Of a stretch of DNA of 64,000 bases, positions 49,095 to 62,699 are shown in pieces; within the stretch, counting starts at the first letter, position 1, and every line of letters begins with the position of its first letter. The position numbers and the translations under genes are program-made. This DNA is from Scatophagus argus (lineage: Eukaryota > Chordata > Actinopteri > Scatophagidae): the NCBI RefSeq assembly GCF_020382885.2, contig NC_058514.1, positions 12,200,249 to 12,264,248 on the forward strand, written 5' to 3'. The notes under the pieces were generated by a model that saw nothing but the letters and a program-made list of their open reading frames with translations, was not told where the DNA came from and searched no databases.

Positions 49095-52005
49095 AAGGCC
49101 AATCCCCTCATCTTCTGTTCCTCCCGCTCTCCCTCCCTTCCAGCCTGCTCTGCGCCTCACATGACGACTGCAGGGCGCCCCCTTGGGGTGTGTGTAGGGA
49201 AGAGCCAGACTGACAGTCTGACCTGTTCAGTGCCTACAGGATCCCCCTCTACATGTTCTTATCTCTACAGATTGAATAGACCACACACTTTATCCAACAT
49301 CTGCTCTCACACCTTGCTTAACCAGGAGGTAGCCTGAGTCATATGCACTGCAGGCGTATGTGAATAATATGAAGCCCACTTCACTGAATTTATTATGGTC
49401 ATCTAAATTATTCTAATATAAATTTGGACATAACCATGATATCAGTGCATCGTATTTTAAGCTGCTTTTCTTGAAATCACTATAAATACATAGAAGGTGA
49501 AATGTTACCCTCTTCACAACCAATACATAGTAACCACCTACACGAGTGACAGGTGGCCCAAACACTAATCTGATTGCCTGGAGACACCTTCCTCATATGC
49601 ACAGTCATGGGGAAAAACCCTTGATTCGCCAGCCTAACTAATGATCAAATTTATAACATGACAGCAATATAAAGCCCTGCTTTGTTTGCTGAGGAACCAA
49701 GATGAAAAAACAAAGCAAAGAAGAAAAAAAGGAAGAAATGCCAACATTGAAACTCCATTGTGGCCCTTTAATTTCATGTGATATGAGCCACAACATGCAG
49801 AAAAAACCTTACGGCCTGCCTCGTGACTTTTGTTTTCGCCCTTATTTTCCCCAGTGTTGTGCATGGGCGGTGCACCAGAATGACCATTTAGTCATTGTTG
49901 CTGTGTAGTTTGGTGAGGGCTTGTGTGTTTTGGGTTTCTGAACGGAAGGTAGAAACATTGAATTGTAGGAGAAAATTTTGTGTTTACATCTAACCTCTCC
50001 CTTGAATTAAATATTTTAGCACTGAGCAGTCATTTGACTCAAGGGAGACTTTCAGTTTCACTGTTTTGTTTCACGTTTGTTTCGACACTTGGTCTTTGTC
50101 TGAATCTTTACTGGGGACGAGCTTGTATCTCACTGTAATTTGAACATTCCATGTTCATAATGGTAGACGGGAAATTTGTTTGTAGTTCACATGATAAGTC
50201 AGCAGTGTTGGGGACTTTACTCACTGTGACGTCGACTGTGTTACATGCTGTACGAAAGAAGACCAAACCATTGCATTGTCTATTTCACGTCAGGGAAAGT
50301 TTTGGAATCATCTCTAATACTACAATACACTGCTGTTCGGTCCTAATGAGCTAAGGTCCTACCATTTTACATTCTTGTAGACCAGCTTTCATTCTCGTAT
50401 TGTGATATGGCCTTGCTTACTGTCGGATTGCTGAGTCACTGTTGACATTCATCACTTTAAACTCCCAATGTTGAAATGAAGGCGTGTAGAAAAGTGGAAT
50501 TTTGGTGGAAAAAAAAAAGAAAAAGAAAGTGGAGTTGGCTGTCTCAACTTGGAAAGGTTAGACACGTCTGTGTTTCGTTTGTAATGAAAGTTAAGTGTTA
50601 GTGGGACCTGAGGCGCAGGAGCACCATCTTCTGGAGAGAAAAAAAAAACCAAGGCTGCTGTCAGTAACTTTTCTTGATATTCACCATCGACCCTTATTGT
50701 TAAATGTTAATGTTTTTAAAATGAGCTTCAACAAGCCCTTTAAAAACTAACAGTTTCATCTCTTGGTTACTTTAACAAGCCTACACCAAAGTGCTGACAT
50801 TTGTGTTTTTGCTTGTACATAACGCACACTGTATGCTCTTCCATGTAGCACAGAGGATTAGAATGACAGTTATATAGATTTTATACTTATTTAAGTGGAA
50901 ATGTTGAAGCTGAGGTCTTTGAGAGGGTGTGAATGTTTGCTGATGCAGCAACAGATGACTCTTGGGCAAATGTAGCCAGTTTGAAAAAAAGGAAAATTAA
51001 AGTGCCAAATGAGTGCTTTTTTTTTTTAAGCTTCCTGAGCTAGCATAAAAGTCACGTGTGGTGAAACTGGTGTTATTGTTTTCTCCAAAAGAGTTTACAA
51101 ATCACTCGTTTGCCCATGTGGTCTCTGTTGTAGCAAGTTTGCAAAAATCCGTGAAGAGACCATTATTGACAAAACTGGACTGTGCACTCATGTTAACACT
51201 CCTGCACAGTGGTAGCTGAGGAGTAAAGTGTTCGTCTGTGACAGCTGATTTTGTACTCACTGTTTCGAAGTTTGAAGATTAGGCCGACTACTTCCCTTCT
51301 GTCTTTAATTCAGTGTTGCATGACTTTCATGCTGTTGAATTAAGATGGAAGAATGAAGTAGTTTGAGTTCCGGCCTCATATGAATTGAAAATGTAGCCTG
51401 TGTACATCAGCTTTTAAAATCTGTGAAAATCTTCCATGAAAGTGTAGTGGATGGCTAACGGTTTGGATTTAGTTACAGGTTTGAGTTGTAAAGGAAGAAC
51501 ACATAAAGGGTCTGTGAAAAATTGTTTTCTGTTGGGAGTCTGGTTTGTTCACTGTCAGAACATGTTTACACATAACACGCATAAACTAACACAGTTTGTC
51601 CACCATATAATCAGAATTTTCAAAAATGCTAACAATTGTACGGTTTAAATATTTCTGATTGCTTTTAATTCCCCATCATTCTAAACTGTACATCATACAT
51701 AGGTCATCTTAGTACTGCTAATAATATAAACCTCAACATTTCATAAGTGTGTGTTTCCTATTTGAAAATGTAAAAAGTATGTCCTCAAATCCCTCTGGCC
51801 ACTTAAGCATATGTTTATATGTACAGTAAGCAAATGTAATATCTTTGCGTGTTCTCAAATGTGAATGAATGTACATAGAGGGAGCTCTTTTATTTTTTTG
51901 TTTTCTAGAAGTTAGTTGCCTGGGATAGGCTTAAGGTGAACTTTAAAAAATGACATTTTCAATACTGTAAACACAAAACAATAAAGTCTATTTACCCTTA
52001 GCTGT
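49095..52005 (+). other. etnk1: etnk1 3' UTR
   Basis: A long UTR ending at a canonical AATAAA (51980-51985), with no competing ORF. An AATAAA at 49090-49095 overlaps the stop codon and is unlikely to be used. Several CTCF-like fragments (near 50615) and poly(A) tracts occur inside. Confidence 0.6.
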
Positions 52006-54000
52006 CTGTGTCTTCTGTTCATCTTTTCCTAATTTAGGTGCCAAATAGGGCTGTTTTGTGCTGCTAGCAGTAAAAAGTCACTCAGGTGGGGGATTATTGC
52101 ACAACGATTTATTGAAATTTAGTTTATAGTGGAATGCATGGAGTGAAACAGCGCCCCCGTGTGTTTATGGCTCGTAAATATCAGCTAATAGTTGTGGCCA
52201 GAGACGGTATTGCATCCTTAGGGACGTCAACTGAGGATGGCGGAAGATTTAAAAAAAAGACAGAAATTGGCTCCTCTATCGTGTCTGGAGTTGTTACTCA
52301 AGTGCTACATGGTTCACGACAAATAAGTTAAAGTCAAAACAGAAAATACTTTGGAGAAGTGGCTTGGTTTCCTTAATTGCTAATAATATGAGCAGCCGCA
52401 AAGTTTTTGGAAGTTAGCTAGCAGCAATGGCGGGAGCAGGTGTGGCGTTCTTTCAACAAACAAATTGACCATCCGTGGGATAAATACATGCCGCAGGTAC
52501 TTCATGAAGGACAAAAAAAAGAATGAGTTTAAACGTCAAAAACGTGAGTCAAATATCGCTACACCCTATGCCTCTTTTTGTCTTGTCTGTCTCTTTGCCC
52601 ACTGGTTTCTTTCCAGGTGCTTTCATGTCACTTTACTCTGAGCCTTTCTCAAAATATTGAAATTCTTGCTGCGTAGTTTACAAACATGTGGAGTTGCTCC
52701 TATCCGCCGGAGAAACCCTGCAAGATGTTTAATAATTAGCTTTGGAAATAGAATTAGTGTTTTAGTCGGTGGGTCTGCTACTTTGTGAGAGAACATTCAT
52801 TCTTCTTTTGTAAAGTAAGTTACTTGAATTCGCTTGGCCTTTGAATTATATTTTCCTTTTGCTAAGAATATAAGACCGTCTACTACTCCACCTTTTGAGG
52901 TGACCCGTAAACTTTTAAATCTGTTAATATTTTTGTTTTCAGATTTGTTTGTTAAAGTGTAAGCTTTGTGCAGGGTACTGGTGTAATTATTTGTGTTTGC
53001 CAAGAAAACAAATCGACGAACACGTCATATCTTTGATATGTGTTTTGTTTATTTGAATCCGTTTCTCAAAACAAATTGTCGAATGTTTGTTTGTTGTATG
53101 AAACCACAATAGAGTGACATTACACATACCCATTTGTTAACGTTGTTGGTAAAATGACACTCTGTCCATACATTATACTTTATTTCTCGTATGATCTCTT
53201 TGAACTGACTCAGGTAATTTTGAGCTTCATTGCCAAAAATGAGTACTGTTTCAATGACGTGCCTCTTAATGACACCAAACAATCATTCAGTTTAATTGTT
53301 GGCACCGATATGTTGAAGTTATTTTGTGCCTTGACAGATCCTGATATCTACAGTCTTCCTCTCACAATCAGCTGGCCTGCGACTAAGAGGCATATATTTT
53401 AGGTGTCTTTTTATTTTATTAAGCGTATGTACCAGAGATGGCCGCAAGATGGCAGCACACGCTTAAAAAGAAATTTGTGATGTGTGTAGGTCCCCAAACC
53501 TGGCAGAAAGCTCACCACATGTTACAAAAATAATCCTATTCGGCATTTATTATTTGTGATATTAATGCTTATTAGCATAGATTTCTAAATTTAAAAATAA
53601 AGGCATCTCATTAATATGCCTCATATTGAACCTCTCTATTCAAAGCAAATAAGAACAGACTGAATTTAGTGAAGAAAACATAACATTGTAACAGGCTTAC
53701 ATTGCTTTGCAACATTGAGCCCTGGGCCAGTTTTCCTTTGTGGACAACTAAATTTGGTTATACAGCTTGGATGTGAAAAATAAGTCTAAATAAAAGCAAT
53801 GTGGAATGAATTCAGACGGTGACTAGGTGTGCTCGAGGGGGCTTGAACCAGGTGTGAGACAAAACATTGTTTGTTAGGCATACTAGTCAGTAAAACTAAT
53901 ACAAGATGAGACATATGTTTGCCTATAATTAAATAAGGAGTGCACAGACACACTTCACTAAAGCAACAAAGTTACAGTTTGCCATCCCAAGGGTTAAATT
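52006..54000. other. Intergenic region downstream of etnk1
   Basis: No supported gene. Short ORFs near 52134-52331 and 53154-53402 show no domain or coding bias that I can see. A CTCF-like sequence lies at 53439-53457 (TGGCCGCAAGATGGCAGCA). Confidence 0.5.
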
Positions 54001-54059
54001 AGACTCACACCCTAAAACCAAACAAGGATTTTTTTTTTACCATTCTTTATAAGCAAATC

Positions 54060-54330
54060 AAGCCTGCCTTTCATCTCCCCAATGTGAGCATTGTCTTATA
54101 CAGCTGAACAATTACAGCAGTGCATTATCCAACTCGCTGGCTGTAATTCAATTAACTTCCTCCCCCTGGCTTCATCCACCCGGATAATACACACATTAAT
54201 TAACAGCAGAATCCAATATCGGCTGTTCTGTGCCTCCACTTATTTTCATTTCTCATAAAAAGGTCATAGCAGCCACTTCCAGCTGAAGACAACTGGTCTA
54301 AGTGCATCATAAAGGATTACACTTGTATAT
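54060..54330. promoter_or_regulatory. Candidate conserved non-coding element
   Basis: A dense run of homeodomain-type (ctgtaattcaattaactt, cattaattaacagc) and SOX-type (gaacaattac) motifs in balanced-composition sequence without simple repeats or ORFs. Such blocks next to developmental genes are often enhancers. Conservation was not tested. Confidence 0.35.
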
Positions 54331-54805
54331 CACCAGAGCTCAGGATGTGTGTGTGTGACTGAAAGGAGAGGTAAGCCTGTTGGGAGTCAGAGACTGAGGC
54401 CTGGGAGAAGAGAAGTGCTGACGCAGCCGTGATGTACATCCATCAGAGTTGTCATTTTGCCAAACTCATAAGGCAAAGTCCCTATGGAGTGGAATTTTAG
54501 CAAAAGCATTTCAGGCACACAGAGCAATCTCTTTGGTCTCATTTCTCTGTAGGCAGAACAGTCTTGGAGCTTAATCTCAATGGAGAGAGCGTGATTTCTT
54601 TCCTCAACTTCCCCCTCAGTGTAAATACATTACAGTAAACAGTGGCAGGGCATGAAGTGATGCAGAAGCCATTGTGAAGACCGCTTACTTATACCTCATG
54701 ACTCATAACAAGTATACATACATTTGTAGCAGGTAAGTGAATTATCTACAATATTTGAATAAATTTGAATAGAATTACACTTTTGCAGTTTGCAGTTGCC
54801 TTTAA

Positions 54806-54825
54806 TACCGCCCTCTGGTGGCCTG
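54806..54825 (-). promoter_or_regulatory. CTCF-like binding site
   Basis: TACCGCCCTCTGGTGGCCTG is, on the minus strand, an AGGCCACCAGAGGGCGGTA core that closely matches the vertebrate CTCF consensus (CCACNAGRKGGC). It lies in the gene-free interval between etnk1 and whatever lies to the right. Confidence 0.6.
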
Positions 54826-56214
54826 TGTCTCACAGCGCCCTGAGGAGCTCTCGCACCCTTTAGTTCTTCAGTACCAAGGACTACAGCAGCTCCCTGCTGT
54901 GATGGTGACCTGCCACCTCCTTGGGCTCTAACACAAGAACCTCAAACAAACTGGCAACGATTTGGGTAGTTGGAGGGCAAGAAAGACAATCGGCAGGAAA
55001 ATGTCAAATCAGGGCTGTAGGAGAAAGCAGTATGTATATAAAAATAATGTAGAATAGAACCTGATCAGTGAATTGGCCAGGCTGATTTTAGTTCTCCACA
55101 GAAATATTGGTAATGTCAACATCGGTGATGCATGGAAAGGCCAAAGATGTGTTTTGAAACAGTGTCATTCTGTATCAGTAACGAGTTTATTTTTCAACTT
55201 CAAAATGTCCTGCTCCGTACGTTTTTTAGTTAAACTAGTGTAGAGGAATCTTATCAAAATTATTAATGGCCTGTATATCATTATGGGAGTTTTGTCAATA
55301 TCAGTACCAGTATTTATCAGTCAGGCTGTTATGCAGATTCATATGTGCATTATGCAGTGTAGAAAAACTGATAAATTGTGCAGGTGCAAACAAATGTGGA
55401 AAAAAAATATTGGTATATGTAACAATAATTTTACTTAAATAACTAAACCAAATACTAGAATTCTAATTTATTCGTTGCTTGTGCTTCAATGAGTTGACTG
55501 GCTTTGATGGCCATATTGTAAGATGAACAATGAATTATTTTGCTGAATGCTAAAATGCAGTTTAGGCTTTCAACCACTAAGCATCAACCAATAATAAAAC
55601 TTCAGCTCTGCCTCTAGTCATTTCATGAATATTAAGAAAAACACAAATTTGCATGAGTGCATGTTTCAAGTATATTTGTAACCATCGTAACCATCATAGA
55701 ATATTTGATTGATTTGACTTTCCCTTTAAAACTTCACTGCGAGTTGAGTTTTTCTATTAGTTACGGTAAATCTTACAGCAAAAGAAACGCTGCCGTCCCT
55801 GACACAATTCAAGTTAATTAGTTATACATGAATAACCTGCACAGATGTACACAGAGACACCAAGCTCCTGAGGTGTTTCTTATTAAAAATGTTTTGTGTT
55901 TGTGTGTTACACTTTACTGAATACTATACTGTATCTATAGTAAGTTCAATCCTGTAAGCAGGGTCATATCTCTGAGGTGGCCAAGGGGGCCCTTGCCCCC
56001 CCATGATGGTTAATTGTCCATCCCAGGTAACAGTATTATCAAAAGTGGATTTTCCCTCACATGTAGATCAGAAGAAGAATGTGTCACCTTGGATGTCCTA
56101 TTAAAACCTGTTTCACATGCATGTTTCCTCCTACAATCAAACAGAAGAGCAGAGAGCAAAACAGAACAATTGTGCAGTGTGTGGGTTGGGTGGGGTGGGC
56201 TGGGGTTAGGGCGG

Positions 56215-56440
56215 TCTCGTTCATCCCCATTCAACGCGCCAACCTAATTACCAGAGGAGAGGGAAACAGTAATTAGCAGCGAGTCTCACCTCGTTAATCA
56301 CAAAGGGCTCCTTCGCTCTATTTATATCTGATTAATGGCTTGCTTAAGCATGGCGAGATATTTATGTTTCTCTTAATTGTCTGCAGCTTGTATCCGCTCT
56401 TCTCGCTGCGGCTTGCTTGCACCCCCGACCGACACAGACA
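56215..56440. promoter_or_regulatory. Candidate conserved non-coding element
   Basis: Contains cctaattacc, cagtaattagc, cgttaatcacaaaggg (homeodomain plus TCF/SOX-type ACAAAGG), ctgattaatgg and cttaattgtc within about 150 bases. No ORF. The motif density and complex composition suggest an enhancer; conservation was not tested. Confidence 0.35.
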
Positions 56441-59400
56441 ATGATACACACAGACGAACCTCCACTACACCCACATCATCTCATTATAAGCTACTACTTA
56501 CTGTTTTGCTCAGTCAAAGCTGTTAAAAGAGTGTCATTTGTCTCATACCTGATTTGTTTCTTAGTCATAATTAGCCTATTAGCCTGTATCCCTTGTCTAC
56601 CATTTCACCACTGCGGGAGTGAGAACCTTTTTTTTCTTAACCTTGCTTTTCTTGTTTTGGCTTTGATGACTCTTGGTGAATTTAACTGCACTTAAGCGGA
56701 GGGAGAGACACAACAGAATGTGAATATTTTATAATGAAGGTGTAAGATGGGTTATTGTATTTGTGCTGGTGTTGCCTTTCTGAACCTTTCAGAACATGTC
56801 CTGCTTTTTGCAATGCAAAATATGAAGGCCTTATTATTTGCTAAGCCTTGGTGGAAATGAAATTAAAAAAACAAAACAAAAATTAGTTTTGGTGATGCTT
56901 CATATCAATAAGAAAAGCAAAATGTGTGTCACTTCAGGTTGCCATCTTTGAAGGAATGAAGTCACAGGAAGAAATTGGATACCATCGTCTGCACTGGACT
57001 GGATATTTATGGTTCTGGCAGGAGAGAGGAATCTTTGAAGATGCTGGAAACGTCTTCAGAAGAGCGGTAAGTTGTGAGAAAATACCTGCCAGTTTTTCAT
57101 ATTTTGGCTTCAATTTGTTTTGGAGAAAAACAGGGACTTATGTTTGACTTGAAAATAGGTATTTTTGACCAAAAGTCCGAGCAGTAACTCAAACTATCGC
57201 ATGACGCATGCAAGCACAATAACTCTCTTCTGATTGTGTGAGTTAGTAAGAAACTTTATTGCAGATGTTGTGTAAAATTGTCTTTGGCTTCATCATAAGG
57301 CTTTAAAAAGAATATAGAATAATTGACAAGACAGGACAGTGTTGAGAACAACCAACAGGGACATTACATCGATAAACAGTGTGATTCAAAATGCATAAAT
57401 ACAAATGTAAAAATAAGTGAGAGGAGGGCTACATTTTTATGAAATCTATTGAGCCTTGGACAGGTCATGAAGGTTGACAAAAATGTGCTTTTGCCAGAAA
57501 ATGTACTTTGCAAGATCTCACAAAGCTTTCATTTCATGCCATTTTTCATTTCTCAATGTACTTCTGGGTCAGTCCACCACGGTGGCACCAATGAGGCATA
57601 TGAAGAGAATAGTTAGCATGAGGGGACACTCTCATCCCAAAGATGATTCTGACTTGTTGGATGTTAATGCTAAATGCCAAAAACATTGTGGATCTTGAAA
57701 AAAAAGATTTGTGCAGTGTAAGGGTTGGGAAGCCGTCGCTTAGAATGTGGAAAGCTGTTCTCGGTCATGGAACAGTGAGCTACAAAGTAAAACAGTGTGT
57801 TTGCAGATGCTGGTTTTTAAAAGTGGGTGTTGCAAATTGATGCAGATGATAGTATACCTAACCTCCTCAGCAGAGACTTTTTGGGGCTGTATGAACTATG
57901 GCCAAAAGGCCAATGAACTACATTTGGACCCTTCCTCCTCTCCTTTGGTGGTTACACAGATAAAGTTCCTGAAAAAGTTCTTGTTTCTCTGAGAATGCTG
58001 TGAAAACAGCCTAAAATAGATGAAGTGATTCCATGAGAGGACAGACATTTTTTTTATTAGTCACAGCAACATAGTAACCAGATGTCAGACATCTTTATCT
58101 CTAACTTAACATGACGTGATTATGGCAATTTTGTACTTCCTTTGTGACTTGTATCTCCTGATCCTACAAGTGTTGGAGTTCTATAACACACAGCAGAGGA
58201 CCAACAAAGAAAAGGAAATACAGGGTGCTGTGATAAGTCATGATTGACACTAGCTCTACTGCACCCACAGATGATGTGTTCCTCTACTGTAATTCCTTTA
58301 CTGTCTCTAAACAGCAGGTATGCTGTTCCCCTCTGACAAAATTACCGAAAGTCATGTTACTGTCCTTGTACTTCTGTGGCATCCTACTACGACTGTGCTT
58401 TGCTCCATGCACCATTGATGCACCCAGCTAAGCTCCTCAGTGTTACCCACCTGCTCACATGTCTTTGAAGGTTAGGAAGAAGCAGAAAAGGCAGAGACTG
58501 GGATTTAAGCCATGAGCTGAGTTGATTTTAACCACTGAGCTTGTGCCTTGTGGGAATCAAAACCTTGCTCCTAACCGCAACCTCTGGAAGCTTGAATTCT
58601 CTGCTTACATAATGTAGCGCGACGTTTTATGAACCAAATTATTTCTTCATCTCTACAGTAATGTTGCCTTTGCTTCCAACCATAGTGCTTTTTTATCCTT
58701 AGGTAGTGTTTTTAGTGTTGTTGTTTTTTTTATCATTTTGATAATCACCTCAGGGTCTTTAAACAGAGAGTTAAGCCACTCAGATAACCCAGCTGGCTAG
58801 TGGGAAGTGGGAAGGACTGCGGTTCACCATCATCACTTGCAAATAGCTGGACACACATGGTTCAAAACCAACGGTGTTCATCAGTCTCTTTAACTTTTGG
58901 CAGCTCTTCCAAGCACTGAGCGTAAAACAACAGCCATAATATTGCAATGTTGGCTAAAGCTAAGCTCTGAAAGTCAGGCTAACATTGGCGCTACACTGAG
59001 CGACTTGCTAACTTTGCTACCTATTATCCAAGAAACGCAAAATAACATTTAGAAGAAGTAAACGGAAGAGCAGTTCACAAATGCACATTGTACAAACTGA
59101 TAGAGAGCAAATGATCTAGCATCACTAGTGCTCAGAGAGACACACATGGAAACAAGCCCAGAAACATCTGTTAATAAACCAGGCTCTGATGGGAGCATTG
59201 TGTATTTTTTCCTCCGTTTCTCCCTTCCTCCTTGCTGCTGTCTATCCAGCATTCCAGCACAGCTTTGCCGAGCTCAGTCACTCGTTGTGATGGGAAGGGA
59301 GGCATAGTGGGAGAGGATCAAAGAGCTAAACGAGGGGCTAAAGATACTGAAGCAGATTAGCGGCACTTCCCACAATGCCAACAGCTGCTCATAACCGCAC

Positions 59401-59730
59401 TGGGCCTAAAGGTAGCTGCTGTCTGCTGCCCATAATACAATAGGAGAGGGAGGATCAGCGCGCGCACTGAAAAACATGTGTTATCATCACAAAGGGATTG
59501 TCAGCTTCAAACGCCTTACATCCCTCTGCCATCCCTCAGGATCAAACAGGCTGTTGGCTGGCAGTTATCACAGAGCTCTCTTCTAGTCTAGTCACATCCC
59601 TATTCTCCTCTCTTCACTCTCCTTCCCTCGCTTTTTTTCTCTCCTCTGTTTTCGCCCCCTCTTTCTCTTTTCCTTTCTCTTCCTCAGCGGGGCCTAATCT
59701 CAGTCGCCGTTATCCTCGAAGCCATCGTTG
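56441..59730. other. Gene-free stretch
   Basis: No supported gene. A 129-base open segment at 56938-57066 is bounded by AG and GTAAGT but matches no family I know. The end (59560-59690) is pyrimidine-rich. Confidence 0.45.
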
Positions 59731-59734
59731 TTCA

Positions 59735-60110
59735 TAATGTGCTCCTGACATTGCTGATAGACAAATAATCGAGACAATCGCTTTTGTCTGGAGTTAGTCT
59801 TCTCTCTGAGTCTATCTCCATCTCTCTCCTTTTCAAAATTATCAACAACACAGGATCTTATTGTGGGGCTCTTGATATATCTCAAAGCGATACATTGTTT
59901 GCTTGAATTCTCTGACAACCTCAGAGCCATACTCAGCATCATAAAGAGAGAAATGTCTGAAAAAGATAGGGGAGCGCTTTGTTCATTATTGTAATGGATG
60001 AACTTTCTAACTCAATCCACAGCCCCCTAAACAGGCTGGAGCTGAATGCATTTGCTGATATGAATGTGTCATATTATGAGGCAACAATTACAAGAATTAG
60101 ATGAGAATTG
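59735..60110. promoter_or_regulatory. Candidate conserved non-coding element
   Basis: Two motif-rich parts. The first, near 59740-59800, contains gatagacaaataatcgagac. The second, near 59965-60095, contains gctttgttcattattgtaat, gcatttgctgatatgaatg and ggcaacaattac. SOX (ACAAT/CTTTGTT) and homeodomain sites are dense, and there is no ORF. Confidence 0.35.
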
Positions 60111-62130
60111 TACTCGGCAAACAAGTCACAGTAATCACATTCCTTCACACAGGAGATCTTTTCCATCGCAGTGTTTTTGCCTTTTCCCCTGCCAGTAGTG
60201 ATTTCTCAAGCCACACAAATGAAAAGCACACACATAAAAATGAAGAAAGAGAAACAATAGAAATGTTAATATACTCAAGTCTTTAACTTTTCACAGAACA
60301 GGGTGACAGAGGAGCAAATTCCTCAGCACACTTTCAGGTGCATGGTGCAAGATGATGGAGTAAACGTAGCTACTTGCTGAATATTAAAGTTCATCTTTAC
60401 TTACAGCATTTCTCCTGCACTTTTAACTCATACTGTCATACCTATATGCATATTTTAACCCCTAAGAAGGAGAAGCATGTATAGCAGTTTGGTTTGTCCC
60501 TGATTCTGTGGTGAATAAGCATAAAGTCCTATTTGCACCTGAATGCACACAAATACAAACAGTAAACACATGTAGCATATGTGCAGGTATTGGCAGTTAT
60601 TGTTGTTATTTCTACTATTTCCCCAAGAGAAATCTCTTTGACCTTGAGTGACTTTATGCATATGACTATACTGTGCCAGTGAAATCATTTCGTGTCTGAA
60701 ATGCTCTTAAAAAGATACAGACGCACAGATACAAACATGTTGATCTTTTTGTCTTGCAATGTAAAGTCCCATTTATTTTTCAGTTTTCATTTTTCCTCCA
60801 TCATTCCATCAGCATTACATCCTATCTGTGTCCTAGCAAATGATAAAGACTTGATGAGATAACTGAAAGAAGTGGAATTTTATGATGTATATCTTTTAAC
60901 ATGTTGACTTCTTCCATTGATAGTCGTGATCAGTACAAGTAATCGTTGTGCTTTTTAGAAAATAGTAGGAACCTTACATCCAAATGTTGACTCCTAACCT
61001 GAAAATAAGGCTATAAATTAACACTTAAAAAAAACAACACTTTCTACTTCACTGGATTCAAAGTTTAAATCTCAAGAAGAAACTCACTCAGCTTAATTGT
61101 TCACCTTAATTAAATCCATATTGATCAGGTATAGATTCAGATACAGCGGGTGTAAAATGAGATTTAAAGATATTAAAATATTGTTTGTGCGACATGAGCT
61201 GCATCTCCATATCTGGAAGTTGTTCCTAATGTTGTGTACATGACAATTAAAAGGAGACGGGTTGCGTATTTGAGATGTAAATTAATACTTTCTTTTTTTT
61301 TTAACTTTGATATGAAATAATAAAAAAGTCTGAAATTAGTGGGTTCTGGCAGAAATGTTGGTTATCTGTTATTTGTGGTACATATGGTGCTGGAATTGGA
61401 GGTGATGTTTCATCTGTGGAGCAGCAGAGCAGGGAGAAAAGGAAATAGTTCGGTCCGCTGAGTTGTCTCAGCACTTGGATTTCTCTTCTTGTCCAGTAGA
61501 TGCCAGCAGTGAACCATTTAAAACACCGCTGCGCCTCTCCCCCTATAATTCGAGGGTACTCTGCATGTAACTGCTCTGGAGTTGGAGATGGTACAGATGG
61601 CTGGCCTAAACGCAACACTTATCCAGACATTTCACTGTTCGCAGAATGATATCAAAGTCAACTCAAAATGGAGGCTGTGCCATCAACTTGAAACAAATTC
61701 TAACACTTCCAACAAAATTGTATTGTGAGTAAAGTCGCTGTGGATTTGGTCAGCGTTCAGCACAGATGTCCCCCCTGTGTGTGTTTGCGTTAAATAAAAA
61801 CTAGTGCTCACATCCTCTTAAAAATTCAGCTGTGGATTTCAGGGATAAATGCTCACAATTATAATGTTTTAATCCAGATTGGATTCAGACACATTTATTT
61901 ATTTTAGAGCGTGAGAGTTTAAATCGTGCATCAAAGGGGAAAAAAAAAAAACAAAACAGTGCCAGAACAAAAACAAATGCCCTAAATTATGTGAAATATG
62001 GGAGAATAACTGAGACAGCAACATCTAGTTGATTTAGTATTTTTGGCGTTGAAGAAATGGATTATTAACTAACTTTGTACATAAATCTAATACAGTTCCT
62101 GTCAAAAATAAAATAGTTCTTCCTCTCTAC
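60111..62130. other. Gene-free AT-rich stretch
   Basis: No gene, RNA or clear repeat is seen. A minus-strand open segment at 61301-61618 has no recognisable domain. Confidence 0.45.
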
Positions 62131-62139
62131 TAATTTTTC

Positions 62140-62290
62140 CGCCCTTTGTCATCTTGACATGGGCTGCAGTCACACGAGCTCAAATTGAAGTTGTCAAATT
62201 TCCCACATGGGCTCGCAGACCTGCTGTCATTTTAATGTTACAGTGCAAATGTCACATCGCATTAATACATGTGAATTAAAGACTACAGAT
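62140..62290. promoter_or_regulatory. Candidate conserved non-coding element
   Basis: Complex, repeat-free sequence with tcaaattgaagttgtcaaat, cattttaatg, gcaaatgtcacatcgcatta and gtgaattaaag. It looks like an enhancer block but conservation was not tested. Confidence 0.3.
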
Positions 62291-62699
62291 TTATCCCTCA
62301 AGATTCTGTCCCTTTGCATCCTAAAAGTGTGAGTGGAAAAAATACATCTTTGGAAAATGTGATATTTGATTCATATACTAGTTACCAAGGATACCTTTAT
62401 TTTTTTCCCCTCTTACGGCCTGAATGCCCGCTTTCTCAGTGTCTTTCTCTGCGCTGCTTTTTATTCTGATCCATTAGTCCCCCACCCCCCGTTTCTCGTC
62501 GCATGTACAAATTTTGGGATTAAATAGCTGTGAAAACACTCAGGTACCTGCTGCTCGCTCACATCCAATTTTTCACAAAACATGTTTGTAGCTAGTTCCA
62601 GAAGTAAAACTTACTCTGAATATGTGTTTTTGTGTATAAGGTCATCTGTGTGAGTGTGTGTGTGACCACTGTTTGAGCTCCAACAATAGGATATCTGTG

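Noticed and set aside
53154-53402. 82-codon plus-strand frame
   Set aside because: AT-rich, with no domain and no promoter or poly(A) context.
61301-61618. 105-codon minus-strand frame
   Set aside because: No family features, no splice partners and no homologous motif recognised.
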